Below are positions 1-12,500 of a stretch of 64,000 nt of DNA, in pieces. The stretch covers positions 680,841 through 744,840 of the forward strand of contig NMRA01000104.1 in assembly GCA_002633005.1 (NCBI GenBank), read 5' to 3'. The notes under the pieces are model-generated. The model was not told where the DNA came from, searched no databases, and was given only the letters and a program-made list of their open reading frames with translations. The DNA is from Phoronis australis (Eukaryota > Phoronida > Phoronidae). Made by a program: the position numbers and the translations under genes. Numbering within the stretch: position 1 is the first letter of the stretch; each line of letters starts with the position of its first letter.

Positions 1-594
1 ATGATGAATTGGTTTGACTTCAAGCGAAGAAGGAAGAACTCTCCCGTTTGCTGATGGATAAAATGTGTGCCGTCGAAGTTCAGTATGTGTCCGAGACCAC
101 TGACAAATGCTAGTCTTTGATGTCTACCAACATGAGACATGGCAATAGAGCAGTCTTTACCATGCCAGCCAGGGGAACATACACTGCAGTCCCTAGAGCC
201 CATTCTGTTCAAAGGGCAACTACACTGGCCTGTCTCCATATTGCAAGTGCCAAATCCAGAACAGGGCTTCAGTGATCCACCGGGACACTCTTGTGCACAT
301 GATGTGTTCCAGAAGCCAGGTAGACAGGTGCATATGTTTGCATCTTCGGTGTCCCTTACTCCAAACTTGCACGGAATGCTGCAGCGGTCACCAATCCAGT
401 AAGGGAAGAACGATCCAGTGAACTTGTTACAGAGGGAGCGTGCCGGCCATTCAGCGAGATTCAGCACCATTTCACAGTAGTCGGCGAATGATACAACAGC
501 AGACAATGCTCCATTTAGATGGTTCTCATTTACAACATCCGAAACACACTGGTCATGGTAGAGTCTCTTCACCTGCTCGCTTATGGCGCAAGTG
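1..594 (-). CDS. exon 48 (3' partial): C8-like 5, EGF pair 5, start of VWD-like 6
   Basis: Phase 2 in after TTTTCAG; runs off base 1. It encodes STCAISEQVKRLYHDQC, ADYCEMVLNLAEWP, SLCNKF and DRCSIPCKFG, an EGF pair (CTCLPGFWNTSCAQECPGG, CSVCSPGWHGKDCS), then LGHILNFDGTHFIHQQTGEF of a sixth VWD-like segment. The repeat array therefore continues past the window. Confidence 0.92.
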
Positions 595-3500
595 CTGAAA
601 ATGAATTCAATAAATTTTAAGTAATTGTAATCAAAGAACTTCAATTTGGTCTCAACTTGTTCTTTATTGGGTTAAAATATGAGTTTTGAAAATCAAGATA
701 TTGATCTATGTACTAGGTTAGTGTTAATGGGGAACAACTCTGACAAATGATAAGAATCTGGGATACAGTTGCTTTGAAAGCACAGATATACCACAGCGGA
801 TGGCATACTTTTGCACTGTTTATTTCAGAAATTATCTCTTTGTCATTAGATCTCACCTGTTCAATTCCCCAGTGTACATGAGTTCAAAACAGAATTGTTT
901 GGCACTGTGCGTTGTGACACTGCGTCTTCGTCTGCTAATTATGCCTCCTGGCATGAAGTCTTGCCCAGTGTAGTGGGGAATAGGTGCGTTGGACAGTTTC
1001 CATTCCGGTGAGGTAAATGGAGCTCTTGGGAGGACGAGCTCTAGTTTTGAAACACTGTCATAGGCAACAAAACCTGTAATTAAGAGCAATAATTTCAAAG
1101 AAACTCAACATTTTAATTCACTGTAAAAACATCAATGTTGAACCTTTGGAAGTTACAAACAGTCTTTTGTCAGAGCTTAGAAAATCAACCGAGTCACTCA
1201 ATCTTATCCATTACAGGATTCAACAGGTCTAATTTCTATAAGGCCATGCCATGTTTTCTAGAGAAAGGAACAACAGTGTTTTGATCTGGTCACAATGCCT
1301 ATCATAGCCAACAGCCTTGTCAATACTCACTGACAATGTCACCCAGCATCAAGCCTAGAGTCTGTAAGGTTTCCCATTGATCGATTCTGAACAATTTTCC
1401 AATTCCCACCTCAATGATTATCAACAAGTTGAAAAACACCAGGAATACATGATTATGCCAAGGTTTCGAGTCTTTGGAGAATGAAGCAATCTTTTAATCA
1501 CATAAGATCTCAAAGATCGTGATGTTCAATAGAGATTTCATTACCTGTCCCCTCGTCCATTTTCCATATAGCAGTGAGGTTAGGTGTTCTGGGACCGTAG
1601 TTGACATTCCAAGACTGCTTGATTTCAAGATTGGTGAAGTGTCTGAAACGTAACATGGATATTTATTATTAACTAAAAGTGCATTTTAAATGTCATTGAA
1701 TCATTCTCCTTTGCCACACAAGGCATTGAAATGAATCCCTTGCCTTCACCATGCACATGAAATACTCAAATACATCTTAACGAGAAGGAAATTAAGGTAT
1801 CAATCACAATGATTGGCCCGTTACTTGAGTGTACAAAAAATAAGTGGGAGGGTGTTTGAGGCTTGATGCTAAAACACATTTTAACAAAACAACCAACTTC
1901 CAGGACAATCGGGTACTTTAAATTTGTAATGAGAGATGCAAGGAACAAATTCTAGTCTGTAACAATATAAAATTTACGTACACTTCTGAGGGGAGGGATG
2001 GATCAGTAAACTATGTGTACACTAGTGAAATAAGCCACGATTATAGTCTGCCAAAAAACAAACAACTGAGCGTACCTGTCCCATATCCGTAAGTCGTCAA
2101 TGTAACCAGAGAAGCGTCCAGAGCTCTGCTTGCCTGTTCCATCTGCAGAAGGTTGCCATCTTCCAAGAGCCAGGGTGCCACCATTAGTGAACGGATTGCT
2201 TGACAGGGTGAAACACTTTCGTCTCATCTTTCTCTTACTGTTAATCCAGTACAGATTCATTTTGTTCTGCCAACTATCCCACACCATGGAGATCAAGTTC
2301 CATTTGTTAATCTGTAGTTTTATATTAGTTGTTACAACAGAATCTCCGTAATAAATATCAAGATACCTGTTATCAATATTAAGATAGAATGTCTTAGTCA
2401 CTGTATAGGCAAACACTGTTCCAGAGCATTTTCCAGACTTGCATGTTCTGACCAGAAACTCAATGGTGGTATATCTACCATAGAATTTAGTGAAGTTGTA
2501 GACTGTTGCCGATGCATCGTTGAACAGCAGACAGTAACCAGCGCCAGTGGGTTGGAAGCTTCCAATATCTCTGGTGTTATTGACCATCATGGCGATGTCA
2601 TCTTTGGTGCTGTTGTCATCCAGAGGTCTACTTGTGCCATTCACAGTCGGGATGGAGTATAAGCCACACTTCAGAGGTTCATTCTTTGGTCCACAGCTAC
2701 ATGTACCGCAGAGACCTTCCACCTGGTCAACACAGCAAATGCTATTGGAAATGATGAAGATGACATCCATGCCGAATAGTCCAACAGAGGTCTGTAGTGT
2801 AAACCGCAGTTCTGGGATTCGAATGGTGTACACGTTGAATGTATTTTGTTGTACCTGTACATCACAGCCATCCTTGTTAGCAAATGATGTCAGGGTCATA
2901 GCATCAGCTTCCACACCGTCAACCTTCAGACTGGCAGTGAAGAAGTAGGTCCAGGTTAGACTGATCTGAACATCATGATATGTTGTCACAACTTGACGTG
3001 GGTATACCCGAGAATAGCGCACTGCATAGAGCACCTGTATAAGCAAAGAAGTTAATCATGATTAAATATAAACATGGCAAGCTCAGAGATATGGAAGAGC
3101 CAATACCAAATGCAGCCACTACAAAATTTTAAATATCGTTTCTTACTTCCTCAGAACAAGTACTTGGGAGATTTGGTGCATCAAATAACACTTAAATTTG
3201 AAATTGTAAATGACACTCTTAACTCAGAAGAATGCAATTACGTAATAAATGTGACACAGTTTCTTAAAAGAAGACAAATAGATGATTTGTCTAGTCTGGA
3301 TTTTAATGTTCACAAGACCAATCAACAACAGATAATGTTTAATTAAAGATACGAAACAGTTAGTATATTACATGTACATGGCTACAAGTAAAACTAAGGT
3401 CTGTACAGACATATAAGTCTCTGCTTATTGTAAATAGAAGGGTTTGCAGCACTGAACACGAAAATATCACCAGCAAATAAAAAGAGCAGGCCTACTACAG

Positions 3501-6500
3501 CAGAAAATAACTCGGTTACTCCCTACATTTCTGAATCTTTTTACTCAACATGAAGATGAAAAGACTAACAAGTGAAACACATGCATGCTCCACCCAACAG
3601 AAGTGGTATAAGATGTGCACCTGTTTAGTGTATCTGTCAACATGTTTTTTATGACCGTACTGTGAGTGTTTAGCCAGATATTTACTGTACAAAACTGTAG
3701 GTTTTAACTCGGCAAAAGTATAGAATTTCTAGAATTTGTGTAAAATGGGTGATGTGATAAATGTTTTTAGAAAATTTAGAAAAAGGTACATGGATAGCAA
3801 AACAAAGGTATCTAAACCACTCACATTTTGTTTGATAGTCTAAGAGTTGTTCAAGATGATATTTCAAAAATGCTTTAACACTTTTCAAAATTATCATTTC
3901 GTTTTCATTCTATGCAACTTTTTTCTATGAAAAGCACAAAAGTCCCAATTTTTTAGCCCACATTTGCAAAAGTGGAACACTCTAAAAACAATTCCCAACA
4001 GAGTTTTGGAGAACAGTGCATAACGCATAGTACCTGAAAGTTGTCAAATGAATCTGATCAGACATTTCTGATATGATGTTCTGAAGTTAGCCAAACTTGG
4101 ACACTTTTCTAGGGTTATACATAATCTAAACAAGGTTTTGTAAACTAGGTAAACCCATACCTTAATGGTCAAGTTGCCCACTAACAGCAGATAGAACTCT
4201 CCTGGATCACTCAAGGTGAAAGCCAGTTGGAAACCTCTGATGGTCTGGCTACTGTCTGCGACACACATGACATGGTTCTCCCCCGGAGGGCGCTGAGGAT
4301 TGTCTAGCAAAGAGCAGTCTCGACCATACCATCCCTGGGTACATGAAGAGCATAGCTCATCACCACCAAAGTTGTCCTCACATTCGCATTCACCGGTTAG
4401 CCTGTTGCAGACACCATGACCAGAACATACTTTACCCTTGTTCATTCGACATATCTGATCACAAGAAACTCCCCAGTACCCATCTTCACAGACACAAGCA
4501 TCACCTCGCTTGTTAGGTGTGCCGTAGTAACACTTTCTTGAGCAGTTGGTACCATACCAGATTGGGACATGCTTTTCAAATGCGTTGCACAGTAGTCTGT
4601 CCAGTGTCTCGTTGAGGTCTTTGGCAGTGGAACAGAGTGATCCATATCCAAGAACAGAGTCCATTGCAGAGAAAGACTGTCCACTTTCTAAGACACTTTG
4701 GACGCACCTTTGGATAAATGGTTGCTGACCACCCAAGCTTGCACACTTCTTGGAAATAGGTCCAGTTGAGAAGAAATGGGTACATTTGGTTATTATTATC
4801 TCTACGTCAACGCCTGAGGCAATGGCCACCTTGTACTCAACGGATAATTGTAATGAATGGTGGTACAAAGGAGCTGTTGACAAAACCCACACAGGAGGGA
4901 AGAAAGTTGAAACTGGTAATGACAGAGTGACTTGAGCACTTCCTGTAGTTCTCACATATGAGCCTGAGCCAGCGTCAAAATCCCAACCAACAATGATCCT
5001 GGTGTCTGTACTGACCACATGAGTGTCAAACCTCAGCAACATCTCGGATGGGGTGAAGCGTACTTTCCACATGTACACATGATCAAGGACACCAACAAAC
5101 TGCTCCAAGGGTGGTTCGCCTACTGCTGTGGTAGAAACTTGCCACTGGCCAAGAGCCAGAGTGCCATCAGCAGGAAAGCATCCTGGTACCAACTGTAGTA
5201 CTCTCATTGTGACCCAACCATTAGCCTCATAGTGATAGAAATCAATGCGACCACTTTGTTGATAATACACCAATGCAATCTTTACCCATTGATGATGGGA
5301 AAAGTGGATGTTTGTGTTCACAGAAAGGTTTCCGAATCTGACAAAAAAGTATTGGTTTTCAACCGTCACAGCAAATGTTGTATCCAGAGTAAAAGAAATC
5401 AGAGTTCCTCCTGTGCTTTCCATGAAGCAGAAAAACTCCAGGGTGACGTACCTTGAGGAAAGCAGTTCTGCTGGAAACGAACTGGTAGCAATGCCTGTCT
5501 GATCATAATGAAGAGCAAAACCTCCAACAGTGTCAACAACTTTGGTGTACCGGATATACCTTGCCTCATAGAATGCACTGTTGTAGAATTCTACTTTTTG
5601 ACCAGCGCAGTAAGAAGTGATGATGGAATGGGTAATTTGCCTATGGAGGGCAAACGAAGCAAATCCTGATGTTGTAATGATGCAGTTAGCAGTGGTACAC
5701 GTAGGTATTGGGGTCCTGGAAACAATCGGCCCACACAGGCCTTTTGTGTACAGTCTGTCCTCTGGGTGCTGGAAGATGTTCACCGTCATGTGTATGCCAT
5801 GAAGGGCAACTTTCATGCGGAAGTTGCCGGTACTGTTAATCTCATACTCAGTCAGTGATACTCTGAATAAGTTGTACTGCCAAGTTAGCCTCATTTGTTT
5901 ACTTATTGCCACTTGTCTGTTGTTCAATAACATGAACAGTTTGCCATCTTTGCTTGAGTCAAGTATCAAGTTAATTCCATGTATATTCACTGCAACTGCA
6001 ACAACACAAGGATCATATCCTCTGCACTTAGTAAGTCGGGTTTCAACATTAACTCCCATATAGGCCTCGGAAAATATTCTATGTACCCCGTACTGCTTGT
6101 ATGAAAATGTTGAACCATCAAAGCTAGTCATGAGGCCTCCACTTATGACCATGCACACTCGTGTGGCAGATGTATAGTTTGTGTACACCAAGGAACAATC
6201 AAAGCCATGCCACCCTGGAGAGCAGGATGTACAGCCTTGGTCACCGCTCCAGTTGACCTCACACTTGCATTTTCCAGTGGTACCAGAACATTCACCGTGG
6301 TTATTACACGTTTGCGTAGAACCTCCAGGACAAGTGTTTCCACAGGTAGCTCCCCAATAACCGTCTTGACACTCACATTTATCCATCATTTGATCTTGTT
6401 GACTGGGAAACAGACACTCCTTATCACAGGCTGTTCCAAACCATTTAGGAAAAAGGCTTCTTTCAAATAAGGTGCAGATTTTTTGAGCAGGCCAAGGATA

Positions 6501-9500
6501 GTCTGGTAAATATATCTGACACAAGTCTGAAAATGCAAGTGCACTAGCAAGGGCATAGTTCTTACTGCCAGTGACTGCTATGTCTGATACGCAGGCAAAT
6601 TTAAAGTAAAGCAAAACTGCTGGTTGCATGAAACTGCACGTGGTCGCCATAGCGGACTGGTAAAACAGCGTGGTACAGAAAGTGTTAGCCACTTGTTCCA
6701 ATGCAGGATTCGTAAATGTTGGGTTGTAAACTCTGTCAAGCAGCTGGATATGTGCGTGTGAGAACACCCAGACAGGTCGTTGCACCACTCCATATTCAAC
6801 ATAAACATGAAGGGCAGCACTACCAACTACATCAACAACTATATCACCAGCACCTTCATCAAATGTCCACAAGGCTTTAAGCCCTACAGCTTTCAAGTTA
6901 ATGTTGACTCCCCAGTGTCTGTAAACTTGTGTGTGACTGAAAGAGCTGTGCCATACACTTAAACTGTCAATCTTTCCTTCAAACTTATGCGATGTGGGCA
7001 ATAATGCAAATTCATCGGGTGATGGTTGCCATCCTCCAATAGCAAGTGTTCCTCCATCAACAAAAATGTTGTGGTGATGATAAAGGTGCAGAGTTCTGTA
7101 TCTCAGGTTGTGACTGGCATCCATGATGTACACAATTAACTTTCTGGTAGTAAATGTCCACACTAAGTTAACTTGATACCATTGGTTCAACTGAATATCC
7201 ATGTAGGTGTTGTAAACTTGACGTCCAACTTGAACTTTTAGTCTGTTATCCAAATAAATGGCAAACGTTGTCTGGTGGGAGTACGATAGAATGACTCCTT
7301 GTTGTGATGCGGCCTCAATATAGAACTCTAATGTAATGTCCTGGTCTTGCACGAACAATCCAGTAAGTATATCCGAAGACAGAAGACTGTGGTTAAATGA
7401 GAGACAGTGGCCAGCACCAGTTGAAACACGTTGTTCACCAACCACATTGTTGTTAAACAGAACACTGAACAAACTGTGGGACCCCCGCACTAACCAAGCC
7501 AGCTTGGCTTCCTCTAAGTTGAAAGTGTTGTTTTGTGACTTGACATCACAGTCACCACACATGGAGTCCAGTGCATCAGTACACAGCGTCTTGTTCACCT
7601 TCAGCACAATGATAAGGTACTTGCTAACTATGTTGATTTTGGCCACTATGTGGTTGTTGAGCCAAGTAATAGTGTATTGATTTGATGCTTCATGTGCAAC
7701 TGTAATGTTTCTAAGTGTCACAGTTGTACTTGTATCCACCTGTAGATCGTTTATCCATACTTTGGCAGTTTCTTTGTTTGTGTAGCCAGCTCGCAGTACT
7801 AGAGTCTGCGAATAATATTTAACAGCCAATCCAACTACACAGGAGGACATTCCATAGCAGTTCTCTGTCCTAATTTGGCCTTCAAAGGTGCCATTTGCAT
7901 CCTGAGCTATTCTGTACTCCCCAATTTCTTTGAAGTCAAACTGAATGCCACCAAACGAAGCTGCGTGTCCTTGCCCAAAGAGAGCGCACTGGCCAGTGCC
8001 ACCCCCACTGGAGATGCTACAGTCAACACCTGACCAGCCAACAGCACACTCAGTACAGTTACTGTCATCTGACCAGCGTAGTTCACAACGACAAGTTCCT
8101 GTCTGCTGGTCACACACTCCATGATTGTTACACATCTCCTTACTTCCCCCTGGACACACACGTCCACAGTCAGCACCCCAGTAACCTTTGGTACACTGAC
8201 ATTCTAGATTACTGCTAACATGTCCAAATCTACACGTCACATTACAGGCCAGGTCTATAGCCAGTTGGCTGTGTGGGTCAAGAGACTCGCATAACTCCTC
8301 TGTTGGCACGGTTGTTAAGTTGAGGGCTTCTTTGCAGAAGTATGCAAATCTACTGACAGAAGTGGTGAAAACCGCTGCTGACGATGAATAATAAATGTCT
8401 AATAAACATGAGCGGTAGTAATATTGTAATGCTGAAACACCAAGTCTTTGACATGTCTCGCTGAGTGGTCCACGTAACAAGTACTTGCTACATTCCATTT
8501 TGGCAATTTCTGATAGTGTGTTATTCTCAAAGCCTTGAAGTGTAATACTCAAAGAAATGTCCACGATTGACACAACAGATGGCGGTTTAGAAAGAGTCCA
8601 AACCGGACCACCAACCACCTCTAAGAAGAATCTGTAGCCATGTACGAGATCTATTACAAGGCTTCCAAAACCTTCTTGAAACGTCCAAAGACCACTGAGG
8701 CCAGGTGTTTGTATACTAAATGCAATGTGATAATTTTCAATGATTTGATAAAAAGAGAAAGTTCTCTGCCAAGTTCGCAGATAGCTGATCTGTCCAACAA
8801 AAGTCTGTTGTGGTATCCCATACCCCTCTTGACCTTGCTCCGGTAACCACTGGCCTAACAACATTCGACCTCCAGGAACAAACAGGTTGACAGTGACAAT
8901 GAATGTCTTTATGGACACAAGCCCCTTTGATGAGAAGTAATACAGCTGTAGTGAATTCTGTTGACGAACGTAGACAAGTGTGATTTTTTGCCAGACATTC
9001 ATCTCCGTCACAATTCTTGTGTCAAAGACCTGGCCATTGATGTGGATTCTTACGGTGTTTAGATTTGAAACAGCGAAAACTGTGTCTTTTATGTAAGCCA
9101 TGATAGTTCCACCATACTGACTCGCGTTACCAGATTTGAACTGTACTTCAATAGTTACGTCAGTTTTTATACTAAAAGTAAGATCAAGCTGTTCGGAGTT
9201 GCAGCCATTGTGATTAAAACTGAGCACTGTGCCAGACCTTGAGAAGTCCTTCTCCTCAACGTAAGGTCCATACGAATAAATGAAGCCAGAATTAACAGTT
9301 GCATTCAACATCCAGTATGAAGCAAATTCATTGTGTATGACTAAGTTAGTTACTTCATTCAATGCGACATATGTAGTTGGTCCTGTTTGGAAACTCTTGC
9401 TATCATCTACACAACTTGAGCACAAACCAAGAATGCCTGAGCACTGACTATTTGAGATTGTTACATGGACAGACAGACTCTGTTGTCTTGATGTAATGTG

Positions 9501-12500
9501 CAACATTCCACTCTGTGTCCTAATATTCAGTTTGGTCAGTGAGTATTTCTCTATAGTAACAGTAGATGAAATGTCAAGTGTGCTGTCAAAATCTTGGAGT
9601 TGATTATTCAGCCAAATCAGCATTCTTCCACTCGAGTTGTATGGTGCATGGACAGCAATGACATGGGAGTCTGTATGAATAGCCACAGCATTAACACACA
9701 CGCTTTGCTTTGTTCCACAGGGTACTTGCCTGATGTTGACGGTCAGTGAGTTCTTTCTGTAGAACACAAATTCGCCAGTTCTTGTGAATTCAAAATTGAG
9801 ACGATTCAGAGTTGACAAATGTCCAAAAGCAGAGATCATACATATCCTTGTAGAAAGGTGCAAGTTAGTTCGTACCTTAGCAATTGAACAGTCTTTGCCA
9901 TGCCAGCCCTCAGTACATCTAGTGCAGTTGGAGTCTTTCTCTATTGGGCACACGCATTTTCCATCATTACCACATCCCACACCACCACAATTGGACCCCG
10001 GACATGGGTTCCTACAGGAAGAACCCCAGAAGCCACCATGGCAGACGCACTGGTCTGATTTGTTTGTGCGTGGATACCCTGCAATACAAGACACTTGGCA
10101 AGAGTTACCAATCCAGTTCGGAAGGCGATGTGGAAGAAACATGTTACAGAAGATTCTAGCTGGCCAGAAGTGTAGATTTCTAACATACTGACAGTGGTCA
10201 GAAAGTGAAAACAAGGTGTGTACTCTCGTGGTAATGTCTGAACTGAAATGAACAACGCTACTGACACAACTGAAATAATAGAACGCTTGTAGACTGTGGC
10301 CCAGTGCTGAACAAGTTGAGTTGATCTCAGAAGAATATATAACTGCTTTACACGTGCTATGTATATGCTGAAGTGCTGTGGATTCAATGTGAACAGTAGA
10401 GGAATACCAAACGCTGATGGCAGTCACTTCAATGTTAATCTTTGCGCCTGTAATAACCCAAGTTGGTCGACTCCAAGGATGCGGGAGGGAATAAAACTTT
10501 AAAGAAGAAACAGAGTCTCTAAAGATGCCATCGGTGAACACATCGTACTTCCAGTGACACACCAAACTAGCTGTTTTTTCTCGCAAATAAATCCATGATG
10601 TTTTTCGAACATGAGTAATAGTAAGAGCAGTAGACCACACCCTGACATCGTCCATCCATCCTTCAAATCCCCACTTAACACCATACGTTAGTCCAGATGG
10701 AGCATTCCACTGTCCAAGCATGAGTGTACCACCAGGTGGCAGCAGTTCACTTGAGTACTGCAACAGTGCAGACTGCACAGCGCCACTCTCATCTATAAGG
10801 TACAGCTGAACATAGCCAGTCGATCGTTTCCAGACTACCGCCAAGTGATACCACACATTCACGGCTATTCGAAGTGAGGAATTTGTCAGTGTTCCATCGA
10901 AATCAACTGCAACAATGCCTGAACAGGACAAAATGCTGAAGACCTTGCTTTGCTTGTAGCTGGTTATCACACCACAGCCAAAAGAGGTTTGTGTTTTTAC
11001 TTTAATTTCTACAGTAACATCATCCAGTGGGAAAACAAACACAGGTTCTGACAGAAGATGTGAGTTATTGAAATGAACACCATGACCACTGGCAGTGGAG
11101 GGCACGAATCCATGGAACAGAGTGTTTTCTTGGCCAACTTTCCAGGACATCCCAAACATATTGTGGATACTTGACTGGTTGAGAGTATCAACCGTGAGCA
11201 CGTGGTTGTTTTTTGTTCTGAAGTCATTGTTCGCTTGGCCGTCACAGCTTGACAACATCCCCTTTGAGGCAGAACAAACAGAACTGTAGATGGTAACATG
11301 AATTACTCTTGCAATACACTGCACATTCATCTCAAACTTCCCCACTACTTTAAGCTGGATGTGTGTTGGTGAGGCAAACTTGTAATAGCTTTCTTGTTGA
11401 AGCATCCAATATTTGATAACCACGCCATTTTTCCAAATAGTGACATGGCCAGTTATGGGATCTGCAAACATATTCAGAAGATGTCCCAGAATCCTGACCG
11501 CAACACCATCAACATAAACCGATGAGAAGAGTGAGCCAATCACATGCCTTGTGTGTACCACGACTGTGCTATCAGCATACAGCACATATTCTCCAATGCC
11601 GAGGTATTGGTACATGGCACCATCAAAGGTCAAAAAGTTTCCTGTAGGATAGGACATGCCAATGAAAACATCGCCTCTCTTGTTAGCTATGTTGCTAACG
11701 GCAACTGAGCAGTCAGTTCCAATCCAACCAGGTGAGCACAGACGACAGTTTGTAGACTCAACAAACTTTCCAGAACACTGACAGAACCCATTTGTTTTGT
11801 TGCAGTCTCCGTTTCCATAGCAAGGGTTTGAAGCCCCGCCTACACATTCATGCTCACAGCTGGTTCCCCAGTAACCATGGTTACAGTCACAGTACCCAGG
11901 ATCACTGGAAGCATTAAACCTCTCCTGAAAAAAGCATAAACATGACTGTGAGATAGTTAAGATACAGATATATTTAATTTCTTAATCCGAACTAAAAATA
12001 TTTCAGTTAACCAAATCATGAGGTTCCACAACAATCAAACAATCAGTAGTGTCTGGGGCTCAGGCAAACACTTACAAGGATAATGTGTATGTTATAAAAA
12101 ATCCGCGTTTCCTATATAGGCATCAGGACAAACACACTTGGATAAAAATTTGCAACGAGCATGTGTTCCATGTCAAAACTTGTCACAAGTGAAACAATTT
12201 TTAAAGCTTCAATATTTATCAAAGCTTATAATTTAAGATGATTTGTTATGTCACATAATGGATTGTCTAATTTCCTTTGTCTTATACAAAAATAGTATTA
12301 TTCATTTCACAGCTAATTGAAGGTTGCTACAATTATTTGTGACTACCAGTCTGCTGGACTGACTCACCTTGGTGACTTCCTGCTCACAAAGCGTGCTATT
12401 GTAGTTGGCTGTTACTGTCTCTGCCTTGTTAGACAAAGTGTACGTCAGATACCAGGCTACCTCATGCAGGTAGGCCACTCTGAAAAATTGTACAGTTGGC

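Noticed and set aside
3074-3346. A 90-codon plus-strand frame in intron 44
   Set aside because: It has no repeat or domain feature, no matching splice sites, and is not longer than expected by chance in this sequence.
11655-11657. ATG at the start of the longest open frame as a gene start
   Set aside because: The frame stays open upstream to an acceptor at 11924 and encodes an EGF pair that continues the repeat pattern.
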